NCBI GenBank assembly: GCA_963702835.1
Contig: OY969762.1
Span: 496,001-560,000 of the forward strand
DNA length: 64,000 nt
Source of the DNA: JAFGAV01 sp041479055
Lineage (GTDB): Bacteria; Acidobacteriota; Aminicenantia; Aminicenantales; JAFGAV01
Direction of reading: 5' to 3'
The position numbers were made by a program, and so were the translations under genes. Of the stretch, positions 51,844 to 60,015 are shown in pieces. A model generated the notes under the pieces. The model saw nothing but the letters and a program-made list of their open reading frames with translations. It searched no databases and was not told where the DNA came from. Within the stretch, counting starts at the first letter, position 1, and each line of letters opens with the position of its first letter.

Positions 51844-53592
51844 ATGAGACGTTCAATCTTTCTAAAGCTGTTCGGGAGCACTTTCCTGGTCCTGGTGTTC
51901 ATGGCCGCTCTCTTCCTCCTGACTTCCTTGGGAAGCATCCAGCGTACCTATGAGGACAGCCTGGCCGCCGACCTGGAGAAGATCGGCCGGGCCTTGGAAT
52001 TCCAGGTGGTCCTTTATCTGGACGAATCAAGTGCCCGCACCGGCAACAGCTTGGGTGCTTTTTTTCAAGATTTTGGCCGGCGCCACAAGATCCGCTTGAC
52101 GTTCATCCTGCCCGACGGAACGGTCGCGGCCGACTCCGAAGAGGATTCGCGGGTCATGGAGAACCACCGCTTTCGGCCGGAGGTCATATCGGCTTTGGCG
52201 GGAACGACCGGACGGTCTATCCGCTTCAGTCGAACGGTGAGATTGGAGATGCTCTATGTCGGCCTGCCTGTCTTCAGGGACGGACGAATCCGCGGCTGCC
52301 TGCGGGTGAGCGCCCACCTCCGGGATATCCAGGTCATGCTGGCCGGATTCCGGAGGACAATCGCCTGGACCACGATCATCGTTACCCTGCTGGCCCTGCT
52401 GGTCGCTTTCTTGGTGGCCCGCAGTTTCACCCGCACCATTCGCCGGATGAGCGCCTTCTCGGAGGAGATAGCGGGAGGGAAGTTCGGGGCAAAGGTCTAT
52501 GTGCAGAGCCGCGATGAGCTTGGGCGGTTGGGCGCCAGCCTGAACCGGATGAGCGAAGAGGCCCGAAATCTATTTGCCCAAGCGGCCTCGCGCCAAGAGG
52601 AACTCCAGGGGATTCTGACTTCCATGCAGGAAGGGCTGGTGGTCATCGACAAAACGGAGAAGATCGTCCTGGCCAATCCCGCCTTTCAGCGGATCGCCTC
52701 TCCGCATCCGTCGCCGGGCCGCTATTTTTGGGAAGTCGTGAGGAGCTCGGGATTCCAGGAATTCGTGCGTGATATCCGCCGGAGCGGGGGTGGCCGGTCC
52801 GAATCCATCCTCATCGGAGGCCGGACCTACCTCTGCCGCGGGGTGAACCTTGGGACGGACCAACGCCTGCTGGTTACTCTTAGCGACATGACCGAAGCGG
52901 AGGAGCTGGCTCGTCAGAAAAAGGAACTGGTGGTCAATGTCTCTCATGAGTTGAGAACGCCCTTGACCGCTATCAAGGGCTATGCCGAGATGCTCGAAGC
53001 AGAGGGCGATAAAGCCTGCCGCGATTATGCCGGCATTATCCATCGGAACACGGACCGCCTCATACAGATCGTCGAAGACCTGCTGCTCCTGGCCGAAATG
53101 GAGGAGACGCCGCCGGGGCTTTCGGCTGAAGAAGTCGACCTTCGGACCCTGCTGGACCGTACGGTGAAGATGTTTCTGCCCAAGGCTGAGGCTAAGGGCT
53201 TGACGCTCCGGCTGGAGGCGGAGCCCGGCCTTCCTTCTGTTCCGGGCGACGTTTTCAAGCTTGAACAAATGTCCATCAACCTCGTGGACAATGCGGTAAA
53301 GTACACGGACAAGGGCCACATCACCGTCCGGCTGTTTACCTCCGGCGGACAAGTGATACTGGCCGTTGAGGATACCGGGATCGGAATTCCCGGGGAAGAC
53401 TTGTCACGGATTTTCGAACGATTCTATGTCGTGGACAAATCTCGTTCACGCCAGTTGGGCGGGACCGGGCTCGGCCTGTCCATCGTCAAGCACATCGTTC
53501 AGCTTCACCGCGGCACGGTCCGGGTGGATAGCGAATGGGGGCGTGGATCCACTTTCACGGTCACCCTGCCGGCCCGGCCGGGGTCAGCCTGA
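51844..53592 (+). CDS. phoR: PhoR-type sensor histidine kinase
   Basis: The 582-residue protein has an N-terminal transmembrane helix, a periplasmic sensor (residues 35-170), a second helix, a HAMP domain (RSFTRTIRRMSAFSEEIAGG), a PAS domain (GILTSMQEGLVVIDKTEKIV), the HisKA box VVNVSHELRTPLTAIKGYAEM and a HATPase domain (EQMSINLVDNAVKYTDKG, VEDTGIGIPGEDL, GGTGLGLSIVKHIV). It partners the preceding PhoB. ATG 51844 is chosen over GTG 51823 because the latter lies in the hairpin. Confidence 0.9.
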   Translation: MRRSIFLKLFGSTFLVLVFMAALFLLTSLGSIQRTYEDSLAADLEKIGRALEFQVVLYLDESSARTGNSLGAFFQDFGRRHKIRLTFILPDGTVAADSEEDSRVMENHRFRPEVISALAGTTGRSIRFSRTVRLEMLYVGLPVFRDGRIRGCLRVSAHLRDIQVMLAGFRRTIAWTTIIVTLLALLVAFLVARSFTRTIRRMSAFSEEIAGGKFGAKVYVQSRDELGRLGASLNRMSEEARNLFAQAASRQEELQGILTSMQEGLVVIDKTEKIVLANPAFQRIASPHPSPGRYFWEVVRSSGFQEFVRDIRRSGGGRSESILIGGRTYLCRGVNLGTDQRLLVTLSDMTEAEELARQKKELVVNVSHELRTPLTAIKGYAEMLEAEGDKACRDYAGIIHRNTDRLIQIVEDLLLLAEMEETPPGLSAEEVDLRTLLDRTVKMFLPKAEAKGLTLRLEAEPGLPSVPGDVFKLEQMSINLVDNAVKYTDKGHITVRLFTSGGQVILAVEDTGIGIPGEDLSRIFERFYVVDKSRSRQLGGTGLGLSIVKHIVQLHRGTVRVDSEWGRGSTFTVTLPARPGSA

Positions 53593-53627
53593 TTTTCACC
53601 CGCCCCCCCATGCGCCGCGAAAATCTC

Positions 53628-54308
53628 TCAGCTCGCCGGAGCCAAGCGCCGGCTTTCGATGTGGTGCTTGATAGTCTTGCCCAAGGCCAGGTAGATCACG
53701 TCTTCGCTGATATTAGTGGCATGGTCGGCAATCCGCTCCAGATGGCGGCCCACCAGGATCAGCCCAACCGCCCGGGGGATGTTGGCCGGGTCCTGCATCA
53801 TGTAGGTTAACAGCTCACGGAATATCTGGTCGTTGAGCTGGTCCACCTCGTCGTCCCTCCGGCATACGTCCCGGGCCAGGTCTGCATCGCGGTTGACGAA
53901 GGCGTTGATAACGTCCAGGACCATTTTCTGGACCAGCTCGGCCATACGCGGGAGGTCGATCAGCGGCTTGAGGGGGGGCTGCTTGAGGAGGTCCAGAGTG
54001 CGCTCGGCGATATTCACTGCCTGATCTCCGATCCGCTCCAGCTCACTTCCAATCTTCATGGCTGAGGTGATAAAGCGCAGGTCGCCGGCCATGGGCTGTT
54101 TGAGGGCCAGCAAACGCAGGCATAGCTCATCGACCTCGATGTCCAGGAGGTTGATGGCGTCCTCCTGCTCCAGCACCCGGCGGGCTGGCTGCTCTTGGCA
54201 GGCCTTCAGGCCTTTAATGGCCAGGGCGATGGATTCCTCCACCAGAGCCGCCATCCGCATCAGTATGGCTTTAAGGTTCTTGAGTTCCTCATCGAACTGA
54301 CGTTCCAT
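53628..54308 (-). CDS. phoU: Phosphate transport regulator PhoU
   Basis: PhoU links the Pst transporter to the PhoR kinase and keeps the regulon off when phosphate is plentiful. The 226-residue product shows two similar helical halves, each with a metal-binding ExxxD pattern: KIGSELERIGDQAVNIAE and LVGRHLERIADHATNISED. It is the last gene of the minus-strand operon, 29 nt after pstB, and converges with phoR. Confidence 0.95.
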   Translation of the reverse strand: MERQFDEELKNLKAILMRMAALVEESIALAIKGLKACQEQPARRVLEQEDAINLLDIEVDELCLRLLALKQPMAGDLRFITSAMKIGSELERIGDQAVNIAERTLDLLKQPPLKPLIDLPRMAELVQKMVLDVINAFVNRDADLARDVCRRDDEVDQLNDQIFRELLTYMMQDPANIPRAVGLILVGRHLERIADHATNISEDVIYLALGKTIKHHIESRRLAPAS

Positions 54309-54337
54309 TTTGTCTCCTCCCGCCGTCCCGAGTGAGC

Positions 54338-55105
54338 CTATCCGAAACGGCCGGTTATGTAATCCTCGGTCAGCTTGTTGGCCGGGTTGGTGAAGATTTT
54401 ACCCGTCCGGCCGTATTCAATCAACTCCCCCAGCATCAGGAAGGCAGTGAAATCCGAGACCCGGGCCGCCTGCTGCATATTGTGGGTCACGATGACCACG
54501 GTGTAGTTTTCCTTGAGCTTGAAGATGAGCTCCTCGATCTTGGCCGTAGCGATGGGGTCGATGGCCGAGCAGGGCTCATCGAAAAGGATAACCTCCGGCT
54601 CCACGGCCAGGGACCGGGCGATGCACAGCCGCTGCTGCTGGCCGCCGGACAGGGTGAAAGCGTTGTCCTTGAGCCGGTCCTTGACTTCGTCCCAGAGGGC
54701 CGCCCCGCGCAGGCTCCGCTCTACGATCTCAGAGATCTTCTGCCTGTTGTGCAGCCCGTTGATGCGCAGCCCGTAAGCGATGTTATCGAAGATGGACTTG
54801 GGGAAGGGGTTGGGCTTTTGGAAAACCATGCCCACGTCCCGGCGCAGCTCGACCACGTCAACTTTAGGCGATAGGATGTCGATGCCGTCCAGCAAAATCC
54901 GGCCCTCGGCCCGTGCGCTGACGATCAGGTCGTTCATCCGGTTCAAGGTCCTGATCAGTGTGGATTTGCCGCAGCCCGAGGGGCCGATGATGGCGGTGAC
55001 GCAATTTTCCTCACAACCCAGGTTGACCTTTTTCAAAGCCGGCTTGTTTCCATAGAAAAAATCGAGGTCTTTGGTCTCAATTTTATATTTATGATCCATA
55101 GTCAA
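54338..55105 (-). CDS. pstB: Phosphate ABC transporter ATP-binding protein PstB
   Basis: ATPase of the high-affinity phosphate importer. The 255-residue protein has Walker A IIGPSGCGKSTLIRTLNRM, Q-loop VGMVFQKPNPFPKSI, signature TLSGGQQQRLCIARSLA and Walker B EVILFDEPCSAIDPIAT with the Pst-typical Cys. C-terminal LIEYGRTGKIFTNPANKLTE is also PstB-specific. Its ATG overlaps the pstA end. Confidence 0.97.
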   Translation of the reverse strand: MTMDHKYKIETKDLDFFYGNKPALKKVNLGCEENCVTAIIGPSGCGKSTLIRTLNRMNDLIVSARAEGRILLDGIDILSPKVDVVELRRDVGMVFQKPNPFPKSIFDNIAYGLRINGLHNRQKISEIVERSLRGAALWDEVKDRLKDNAFTLSGGQQQRLCIARSLAVEPEVILFDEPCSAIDPIATAKIEELIFKLKENYTVVIVTHNMQQAARVSDFTAFLMLGELIEYGRTGKIFTNPANKLTEDYITGRFG

Positions 55106-55952
55106 ATCCTGCGCTTGCGCCGCAAGCGGTAGCGGATGATGACGGCCGTCATGTTCATGCCCAGAACCAGGACGATGAGCACTAAAGCCGTTCCGTAGGC
55201 CAGCGGCCGGACCTTGAGGATGTTATGGTGCTGGGTGGCCATGATGTAGAGATGGTAGGGCAAAGCCATGAACTGGTCGCCCAAGATCTAGGCAGGATGG
55301 GCAGGTAGAAGGCTGCCCCGGTGAACATGATGGGCGCCGTTTCGCCGGCAGCCCGGGCCAGGCCGAGGACCGTCCCGGTCAGCATTCCCGGCACGGCGTA
55401 GGGCAGGACGTTCGTCCGGATGGACTGCCACTTGGTGGCCCCCAGGGCCAAGGCGCCCTCTCGGTAAGAATTGGGCACGGTCTTGAGCGCTTCTTCGCTG
55501 GCGGTGATCGTCCAGGGCAGAGTGAGCAGGCCCAAGGTCAAACCCGCCGAAAGGATTGAAGTCCCGAAGCTTAAGATATTGACGAAGAGGATGACGCCGA
55601 ACAGGCCGTAAACGATGGAGGGCACGCCCGACAGGTTGCGGATGGCCAGCCGGATGAGGCGAGTCAGTCGCGTCTGCTTAGCGTATTCGTTCAGGTAGAT
55701 GGCGGCGAACATACCCATGGGCAGGGCCATGACAGCGGTGATCATAGTCACCAGGAAGGTGCCGAAGATGGCCGGGAAGATTCCGCCCTGGGTCATGCCC
55801 CGCCGGGGAGCTTGGCTCAGGAACTCCCAGGAAATCACGCCGCCGCCCTTGCGGATGATGTCGTACAGGAACAGCAGCAGCACAGCCAGGACGAGGTACA
55901 GGCAGGTCCTCAGGAGCAGAAATCCCAGAAACTGGATAATTTTGCGCTTCAT
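55102..55952 (-). CDS. pstA: Phosphate ABC transporter permease PstA, apparent frameshift
   Basis: Inner-membrane permease. Starting at ATG 55952 it reads five hydrophobic helices with MGMFAAIYLNEYAK, LSGVPSIVYGLFG and the EAA loop SYREGALALGATKWQSIRTN, ending frame near 55288 after AAFYLPILPRS. One missing T there (AGATCTTGGG read as AGATCTTTGGG) joins to LGDQFMALPYHLYIMAT and a last helix, stopping at 55102. The complete product of about 283 residues is normal. It overlaps both pstC and pstB by 4 nt. Confidence 0.9.
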
Positions 55953-56860
55953 AGTTCCCGCTCCTGGTATTTGTGCAGGACGATTTCGGCGATCATGTTC
56001 ACCAGGAAGGTGATGAGGAACAGGACTAAACCGATGGCGAAAAGGGCGTAGTAATGCGTCGTGAAGTAGGGCACCTCGCCTAGCTCGATGGCAATATTGG
56101 CGGTCATTGTCCGGACCGACTGCAGCAATCCGGAGGGGAATGACCGGGCATTACCCGTAGCCATGAGCACGGTCATCGTTTCGCCTATGGCCCGGCCCAT
56201 GCCCAGCATGACCGCGGCGATGATCCCGGACAGGGCGGCCGGCATCTTGACCCGGACCAGTGTTTGCCAGCGGCTGGCGCCAAGGCCCATCGAGGCTTCG
56301 GCGTAGGCCTGGGGCACGGCGCTGAGCGAATCCTCGGAGATGCTGATGATGGTCGGTAAAGCCATAACGGCTAGAAGGATGCAGCCGTTGAGTGCGGTCA
56401 GACCATGGCCGACATGGAAAATCTTGGCGATGGCCGGGCCGAAGAGCACGATGCCCAGGAAACCGATCACTACCGAGGGGATGCCGGCCAGAATTTCCAC
56501 GATGGGCTTGACGATCTCCCGCACCCGCCAGTGGGCCACGTCGGACAGGTAGGCGGCCACGCCGATGCCGATGGGGACGGCCAGGACCAGGGCGCCCAGG
56601 GTGACCAGGAAGGTGCTGGCTACCATGGATAATATTCCGTACTCAGCTTTCTCCGGTGAGGTTGGGTCCCAGTGGGTGCTGCCCAGAAAGTCCTTGAGCT
56701 TGATTTCCCGGAAGGCGGGAACGGCGGTATAGAGCAGCAGGCAGAAAATACCCAGGAGGATGATGATGGCCAGTATGCCGTTGGTGAAGAAAAATGCCCT
56801 GATGGCGGATTCCTTGATATTCGTCCATCTCTTCCGCTTCAAGCTCTGAAACGTCTTCAT
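55949..56860 (-). CDS. pstC: Phosphate ABC transporter permease PstC
   Basis: The 303-residue permease has six hydrophobic helices, the Pst motifs AVPIGIGVAAYLSDVAHWRV and LAGIPSVVIGFLGIVLFGP, and the EAA loop AYAEASMGLGASRWQTLVRV that docks PstB. It pairs with PstA to form the channel. Stop overlaps the pstA start; pstS lies 93 nt upstream. Confidence 0.95.
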   Translation of the reverse strand: MKTFQSLKRKRWTNIKESAIRAFFFTNGILAIIILLGIFCLLLYTAVPAFREIKLKDFLGSTHWDPTSPEKAEYGILSMVASTFLVTLGALVLAVPIGIGVAAYLSDVAHWRVREIVKPIVEILAGIPSVVIGFLGIVLFGPAIAKIFHVGHGLTALNGCILLAVMALPTIISISEDSLSAVPQAYAEASMGLGASRWQTLVRVKMPAALSGIIAAVMLGMGRAIGETMTVLMATGNARSFPSGLLQSVRTMTANIAIELGEVPYFTTHYYALFAIGLVLFLITFLVNMIAEIVLHKYQEREL

Positions 56861-56953
56861 GCCGTTCGCTCCTGGCCTCCTCCACCAAGCCCGCTTAAAA
56901 GTGCGCCGGGCGGAGGGCCCTCCGCCCGGCAGGGGATAAAGGGGACTGAGGGC

Positions 56954-57865
56954 TTATTGCAGGTTTTTCTCGTTCTGAACCAGGTCCTTAGGCCTGATGG
57001 TATAAAAGCCTTCCCGCTCGACGATCTTCTGACCTTCAGGGCTCATCTCGAACTTAAGGAAAGACGCCACGGCCGCTGAGGGCTTGCCGTTGGTGGCCTG
57101 AAAAAGGGAACGGGCCACGGGGTACTTGCCTTCATCCACGGCGGTTTTATCGGTGGGGAGGTAGGCGGGCGACTTGTCGTCCTTGGCCATGGGCACAATT
57201 TTCAAACCCTTACGGACCTGGCCCTGTTCATCGAAAAGGTAGCCCACGCCCACGTAGCCCACGCCGCCCTCGTCGTTGAGCACGCCTTCGATGATCTGAG
57301 CGTTGCCGTTCATCTCCTTCATGTCGGTGGAGTAGTTGCGGTTGCCCAGGACGTGCTCCTGCAGGAAGACGTAGGTTCCGGAATTGGACTGGCGGCCGTA
57401 GAGAGAGATTTTGCGGTCCGGCCCGCCTACCGCTTTCCAGTTCTTGATTTCGCCGCGGTAGATGGCGCCCAGTTGGGCCATGATCAGTTTGTTCACCGGG
57501 TTTGAGGCATGGACGACGATGCTCAGGCCGTCCACGGCCACCACGAAGAAACGGGGCTGGACGCCCTTCTCCCAGGCTTGGTCGATCTCCTTCTGCTTCC
57601 ACTCCCGGGAGTGGTCGGCGATGTCGCAGGTGCCGTTGATCAGGGCGGAGATGCCGGTCCCGGAGCCGCCGCCCAGCACGGCCAGCAGGGCGCCGGGGGC
57701 GCGGTCCATATATTCCTCGGCCAGGATCTGAACGAGGTTGATCATGGTGTCCGACCCCTTGATCTGGACCATTTTTTTCTGGGCCAGAAGGGAGCCGGCG
57801 CCAAAGATCAGGAGCCCGACGAGCAGGCCCTTGGCCAGGATGAATAGAAATTTTCTGGTGCTCAT
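56954..57865 (-). CDS. pstS: Phosphate-binding protein PstS
   Basis: Periplasmic receptor of the Pst importer. From ATG 57865 (AAAAGGAGG upstream) the 303-residue product has a signal peptide (FLFILAKGLLVGLLIFGAGS), KGSDTMINLVQILAEEYM, the phosphate-binding GGGSGTGISALINGTCDIAD and LYGRQSNSGTYVFLQEHVLG. This is the PBP-like-2 type common outside enterobacteria. It follows the porin gene with a 13-nt gap, so both belong to one phosphate-regulated operon. Confidence 0.95.
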   Translation of the reverse strand: MSTRKFLFILAKGLLVGLLIFGAGSLLAQKKMVQIKGSDTMINLVQILAEEYMDRAPGALLAVLGGGSGTGISALINGTCDIADHSREWKQKEIDQAWEKGVQPRFFVVAVDGLSIVVHASNPVNKLIMAQLGAIYRGEIKNWKAVGGPDRKISLYGRQSNSGTYVFLQEHVLGNRNYSTDMKEMNGNAQIIEGVLNDEGGVGYVGVGYLFDEQGQVRKGLKIVPMAKDDKSPAYLPTDKTAVDEGKYPVARSLFQATNGKPSAAVASFLKFEMSPEGQKIVEREGFYTIRPKDLVQNEKNLQ

Positions 57866-57878
57866 GATGATCCTCCTT

Positions 57879-58943
57879 TTAGAATTCCATGAAAACGGTG
57901 AGGGCCAGGAAGACGTCGTTCTTCTTGGCCGAATCCTCGTAGTTGTACAGCCAGATGTTGGGCTGGAGCCGGAAGGTGGTGTTGAAGGGCGCCCAGTCAA
58001 AGCCGGCTATGACCAGGTTGATTTGATCGCCGGACATTTTAGTATTGGGCTCGTAGTGATCATAGCGGGCGAAGAGGGACAGCTTGTCCGGGCTGACGAT
58101 GTAGCGTCCGAAGAGGGACCAGCCGCCCACGTCGTAGCGCTCTCCCGTAGCCGCCACCGTGTTCCGGTCATTCCGGTAGTTGAACCACTCAAAAGCCACG
58201 GTCAGGTTGCGGACCATCTCGAAGTAGGAATCAATTTTATAGGTCAGGGCCTTCTGAGTGTCGGTCTGTTTCTCGTAGTCCAGGTAGCCGACCAGGGAGA
58301 AGCCGGCCAGGGGCACGAGCTGGGCCTGGAACATAAGCTTTTTGTATTTGTCATTCTCGGCATGAGAATAGGCAGCCCCGTTGGTGAGCTGGATACCATA
58401 GCGGAAGTATTTCGACAGCGAGCCGGTCAGGCTGACGCCCAAGTCGGCCGAGGTGGCGTCGATATCGACGCCGGTGACATCCTTGTAGCCGTCGGTCAGT
58501 GTCTTGGCCACGCTCCTGTAGCCCCAGCGATCTTCGGCCAATTTGAAGGTGATGGTCTCTTCCATACCGACTCTAATCACCGAATTGGGCAGCAGGCTCG
58601 AATACTCGAGGTAGAGGTGTTTGATGAAGGGGCGGAGCTTGTCGTCCTTCTTGACTGAGCTCTTAGCAAAATCGACGGAGGTGACGTTGGCCGTGTTGTC
58701 GGCGTCGTAGCGGAAGCGGAACTTGAGGTTGTCGTCGATCTTGTTCTCGTAGGTGAAGTAAGCCCGGCGGAAATTGAACTGACTGAAGAGCGAGGCTGTT
58801 TTAGCTCCGTCAGTCGTCAGGGGCGAAGAGAAGTCGAAGTAGATCGTTGTCTTAAAGGTCTGCTGGGCGCTCAGCCGGGGAGCGAACAGCGCCAAGATGA
58901 GAGCAAATACGGCCGGCATTGCCAGTCTCGGTTTGAGTGACAT
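57879..58943 (-). CDS. Phosphate-selective-type outer-membrane porin
   Basis: The 354-residue product (ATG 58943, AAGGAGG upstream) has a signal peptide (MPAVFALILALFAPRLSAQ) and a barrel of alternating strands (FRRAYFTYENKIDDNLKFRF, NLTVAFEWFNYRNDRNTVAA, TTFRLQPNIWLYNYEDS) ending in VFLALTVFMEF. OprP/OprO-like porins carry phosphate across the outer membrane; the placement directly before pstS and below a Pho-box-like array supports that role. Channel specificity cannot be read from the sequence. Confidence 0.82.
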   Translation of the reverse strand: MSLKPRLAMPAVFALILALFAPRLSAQQTFKTTIYFDFSSPLTTDGAKTASLFSQFNFRRAYFTYENKIDDNLKFRFRYDADNTANVTSVDFAKSSVKKDDKLRPFIKHLYLEYSSLLPNSVIRVGMEETITFKLAEDRWGYRSVAKTLTDGYKDVTGVDIDATSADLGVSLTGSLSKYFRYGIQLTNGAAYSHAENDKYKKLMFQAQLVPLAGFSLVGYLDYEKQTDTQKALTYKIDSYFEMVRNLTVAFEWFNYRNDRNTVAATGERYDVGGWSLFGRYIVSPDKLSLFARYDHYEPNTKMSGDQINLVIAGFDWAPFNTTFRLQPNIWLYNYEDSAKKNDVFLALTVFMEF

Positions 58944-59017
58944 TTGGACCTCCTTGTTGTTGATGTCACGCTTGCATATATGTATTTTCATTGTTCAGGC
59001 CAGATGATAGGCCGGGA

Positions 59018-59058
59018 TGGTTAAGAAATGATTAAGAGTCGGTGAATTTTTGGTTAAT
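59018..59058 (-). promoter_or_regulatory. Four-unit Pho-box-like array
   Basis: On the minus strand four 8-mers, ATTAACCA, ATTCACCG, CTTAATCA and CTTAACCA, recur at exactly 11-bp spacing with 3-bp spacers. The pattern fits the cyanobacterial-type Pho box (YTTAAYYW with 3-bp gaps) and the 11-bp half-site spacing of PhoB in general. It ends 75 nt upstream of the porin start, where a PhoB dimer array would activate porin-pstSCAB-phoU. Confidence 0.7.
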
Positions 59059-59070
59059 AAACACAGCCTG

Positions 59071-59099
59071 TTGACAGGCCCATGATTATTGCCTAGTAT
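59071..59099 (+). promoter_or_regulatory. Sigma70-type promoter for the 59155 gene
   Basis: Perfect TTGACA (59071-59076), 17-nt spacer, TAGTAT (59094-59099), 55 nt upstream of ATG 59155. The Pho-box-like array is immediately upstream and could influence both directions. Confidence 0.6.
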
Positions 59100-59154
59100 C
59101 GTAAGGAAAAACATCAAGCGGCAATCCGGCCGAACTAATCAAGGAGGCAGGAAA

Positions 59155-59817
59155 ATGAGAAAGATCATCGCCGTGCTGCTGGGATGCCTGTCCCTCCTGG
59201 CCGTATTGACCACATCCGGCCTGGCCTCTTCGGATAAGGGCTTTTCCGGGTATGGGCCGATACTCGGCATGAGCCTGGCTAAACAATGCGAAAAGGATTT
59301 TTCGAACAGCTTCAAATTGGGGCTGGCTCTGGGAGGCTTTGTAACCTATAAGTTCAACAGCCGTCTCAGCTTCATGGGCCAGCTCCTGTTTATCCAGAAA
59401 GGGTATAGAGAGTCGAACACGGATATTTTTGGCCCCTACAGGTCCAAACTGACTCTCGATTATATCGAGCTTCCCATTTTGGCCAGCTACACTTTCGGCT
59501 CAGGCACTTCCCGATGTTTCGCCTTCGCCGGTCCCGCCTTCGGTTTTAAGCTGGGCGGGAAATTCAGCACGGAATGGGACGGCCAAACTTACGAGTCCAC
59601 GGACATGAGCCATTATAAAGGTATGGACCTGGGCCTGGTTCTGGGCGCCGGATTGGGCTATCCGCTCTGCTCAGGATGGCTGATGTTCGACGTGAGGTTC
59701 ACCTGGGGCCTGCTCAATATTTATGCAAACCCTGATCCCGGCGCCGCTGGAGGCGACATCAGCATTTCTAATACCGCTATCCTGCTTATGTTCAGCTATG
59801 ATTTTGGTAGGTTCTGA
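59155..59817 (+). CDS. Outer-membrane beta-barrel protein (PorT-like)
   Basis: The 220-residue product begins after AAGGAGGC with a signal peptide (IAVLLGCLSLLAVLTTSGLA) and shows a small-barrel pattern: FKLGLALGGFVTYKFNSRLS, SFMGQLLFIQKGYRES, LDYIELPILASYTFG, FAGPAFGFKLGGKF, then AILLMFSYDFGRF with terminal Phe. ELPILASYTF is typical of the outer-membrane beta-barrel/PorT-like family. Function unknown. It is divergent from the phosphate porin and shares its regulatory region. Confidence 0.78.
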   Translation: MRKIIAVLLGCLSLLAVLTTSGLASSDKGFSGYGPILGMSLAKQCEKDFSNSFKLGLALGGFVTYKFNSRLSFMGQLLFIQKGYRESNTDIFGPYRSKLTLDYIELPILASYTFGSGTSRCFAFAGPAFGFKLGGKFSTEWDGQTYESTDMSHYKGMDLGLVLGAGLGYPLCSGWLMFDVRFTWGLLNIYANPDPGAAGGDISISNTAILLMFSYDFGRF

Positions 59818-60015
59818 GGTCCTATTTATGCTCCCTCATGATGGTTGGATGGGATCACTGAAGCGAAACCGAGCTCCCCGGGCAGGCGCTGCCGAAACGC
59901 AAATTCTTATGCAGTCGCCCGCTCTTGAAAACGGACGTTCTCGGGGACCCGGCCGTTAGCTAGATAGAGGGCAAAACGAACAACCAGGTCTGAGCCGAGG
60001 GAGGAGGGCGGGTCG

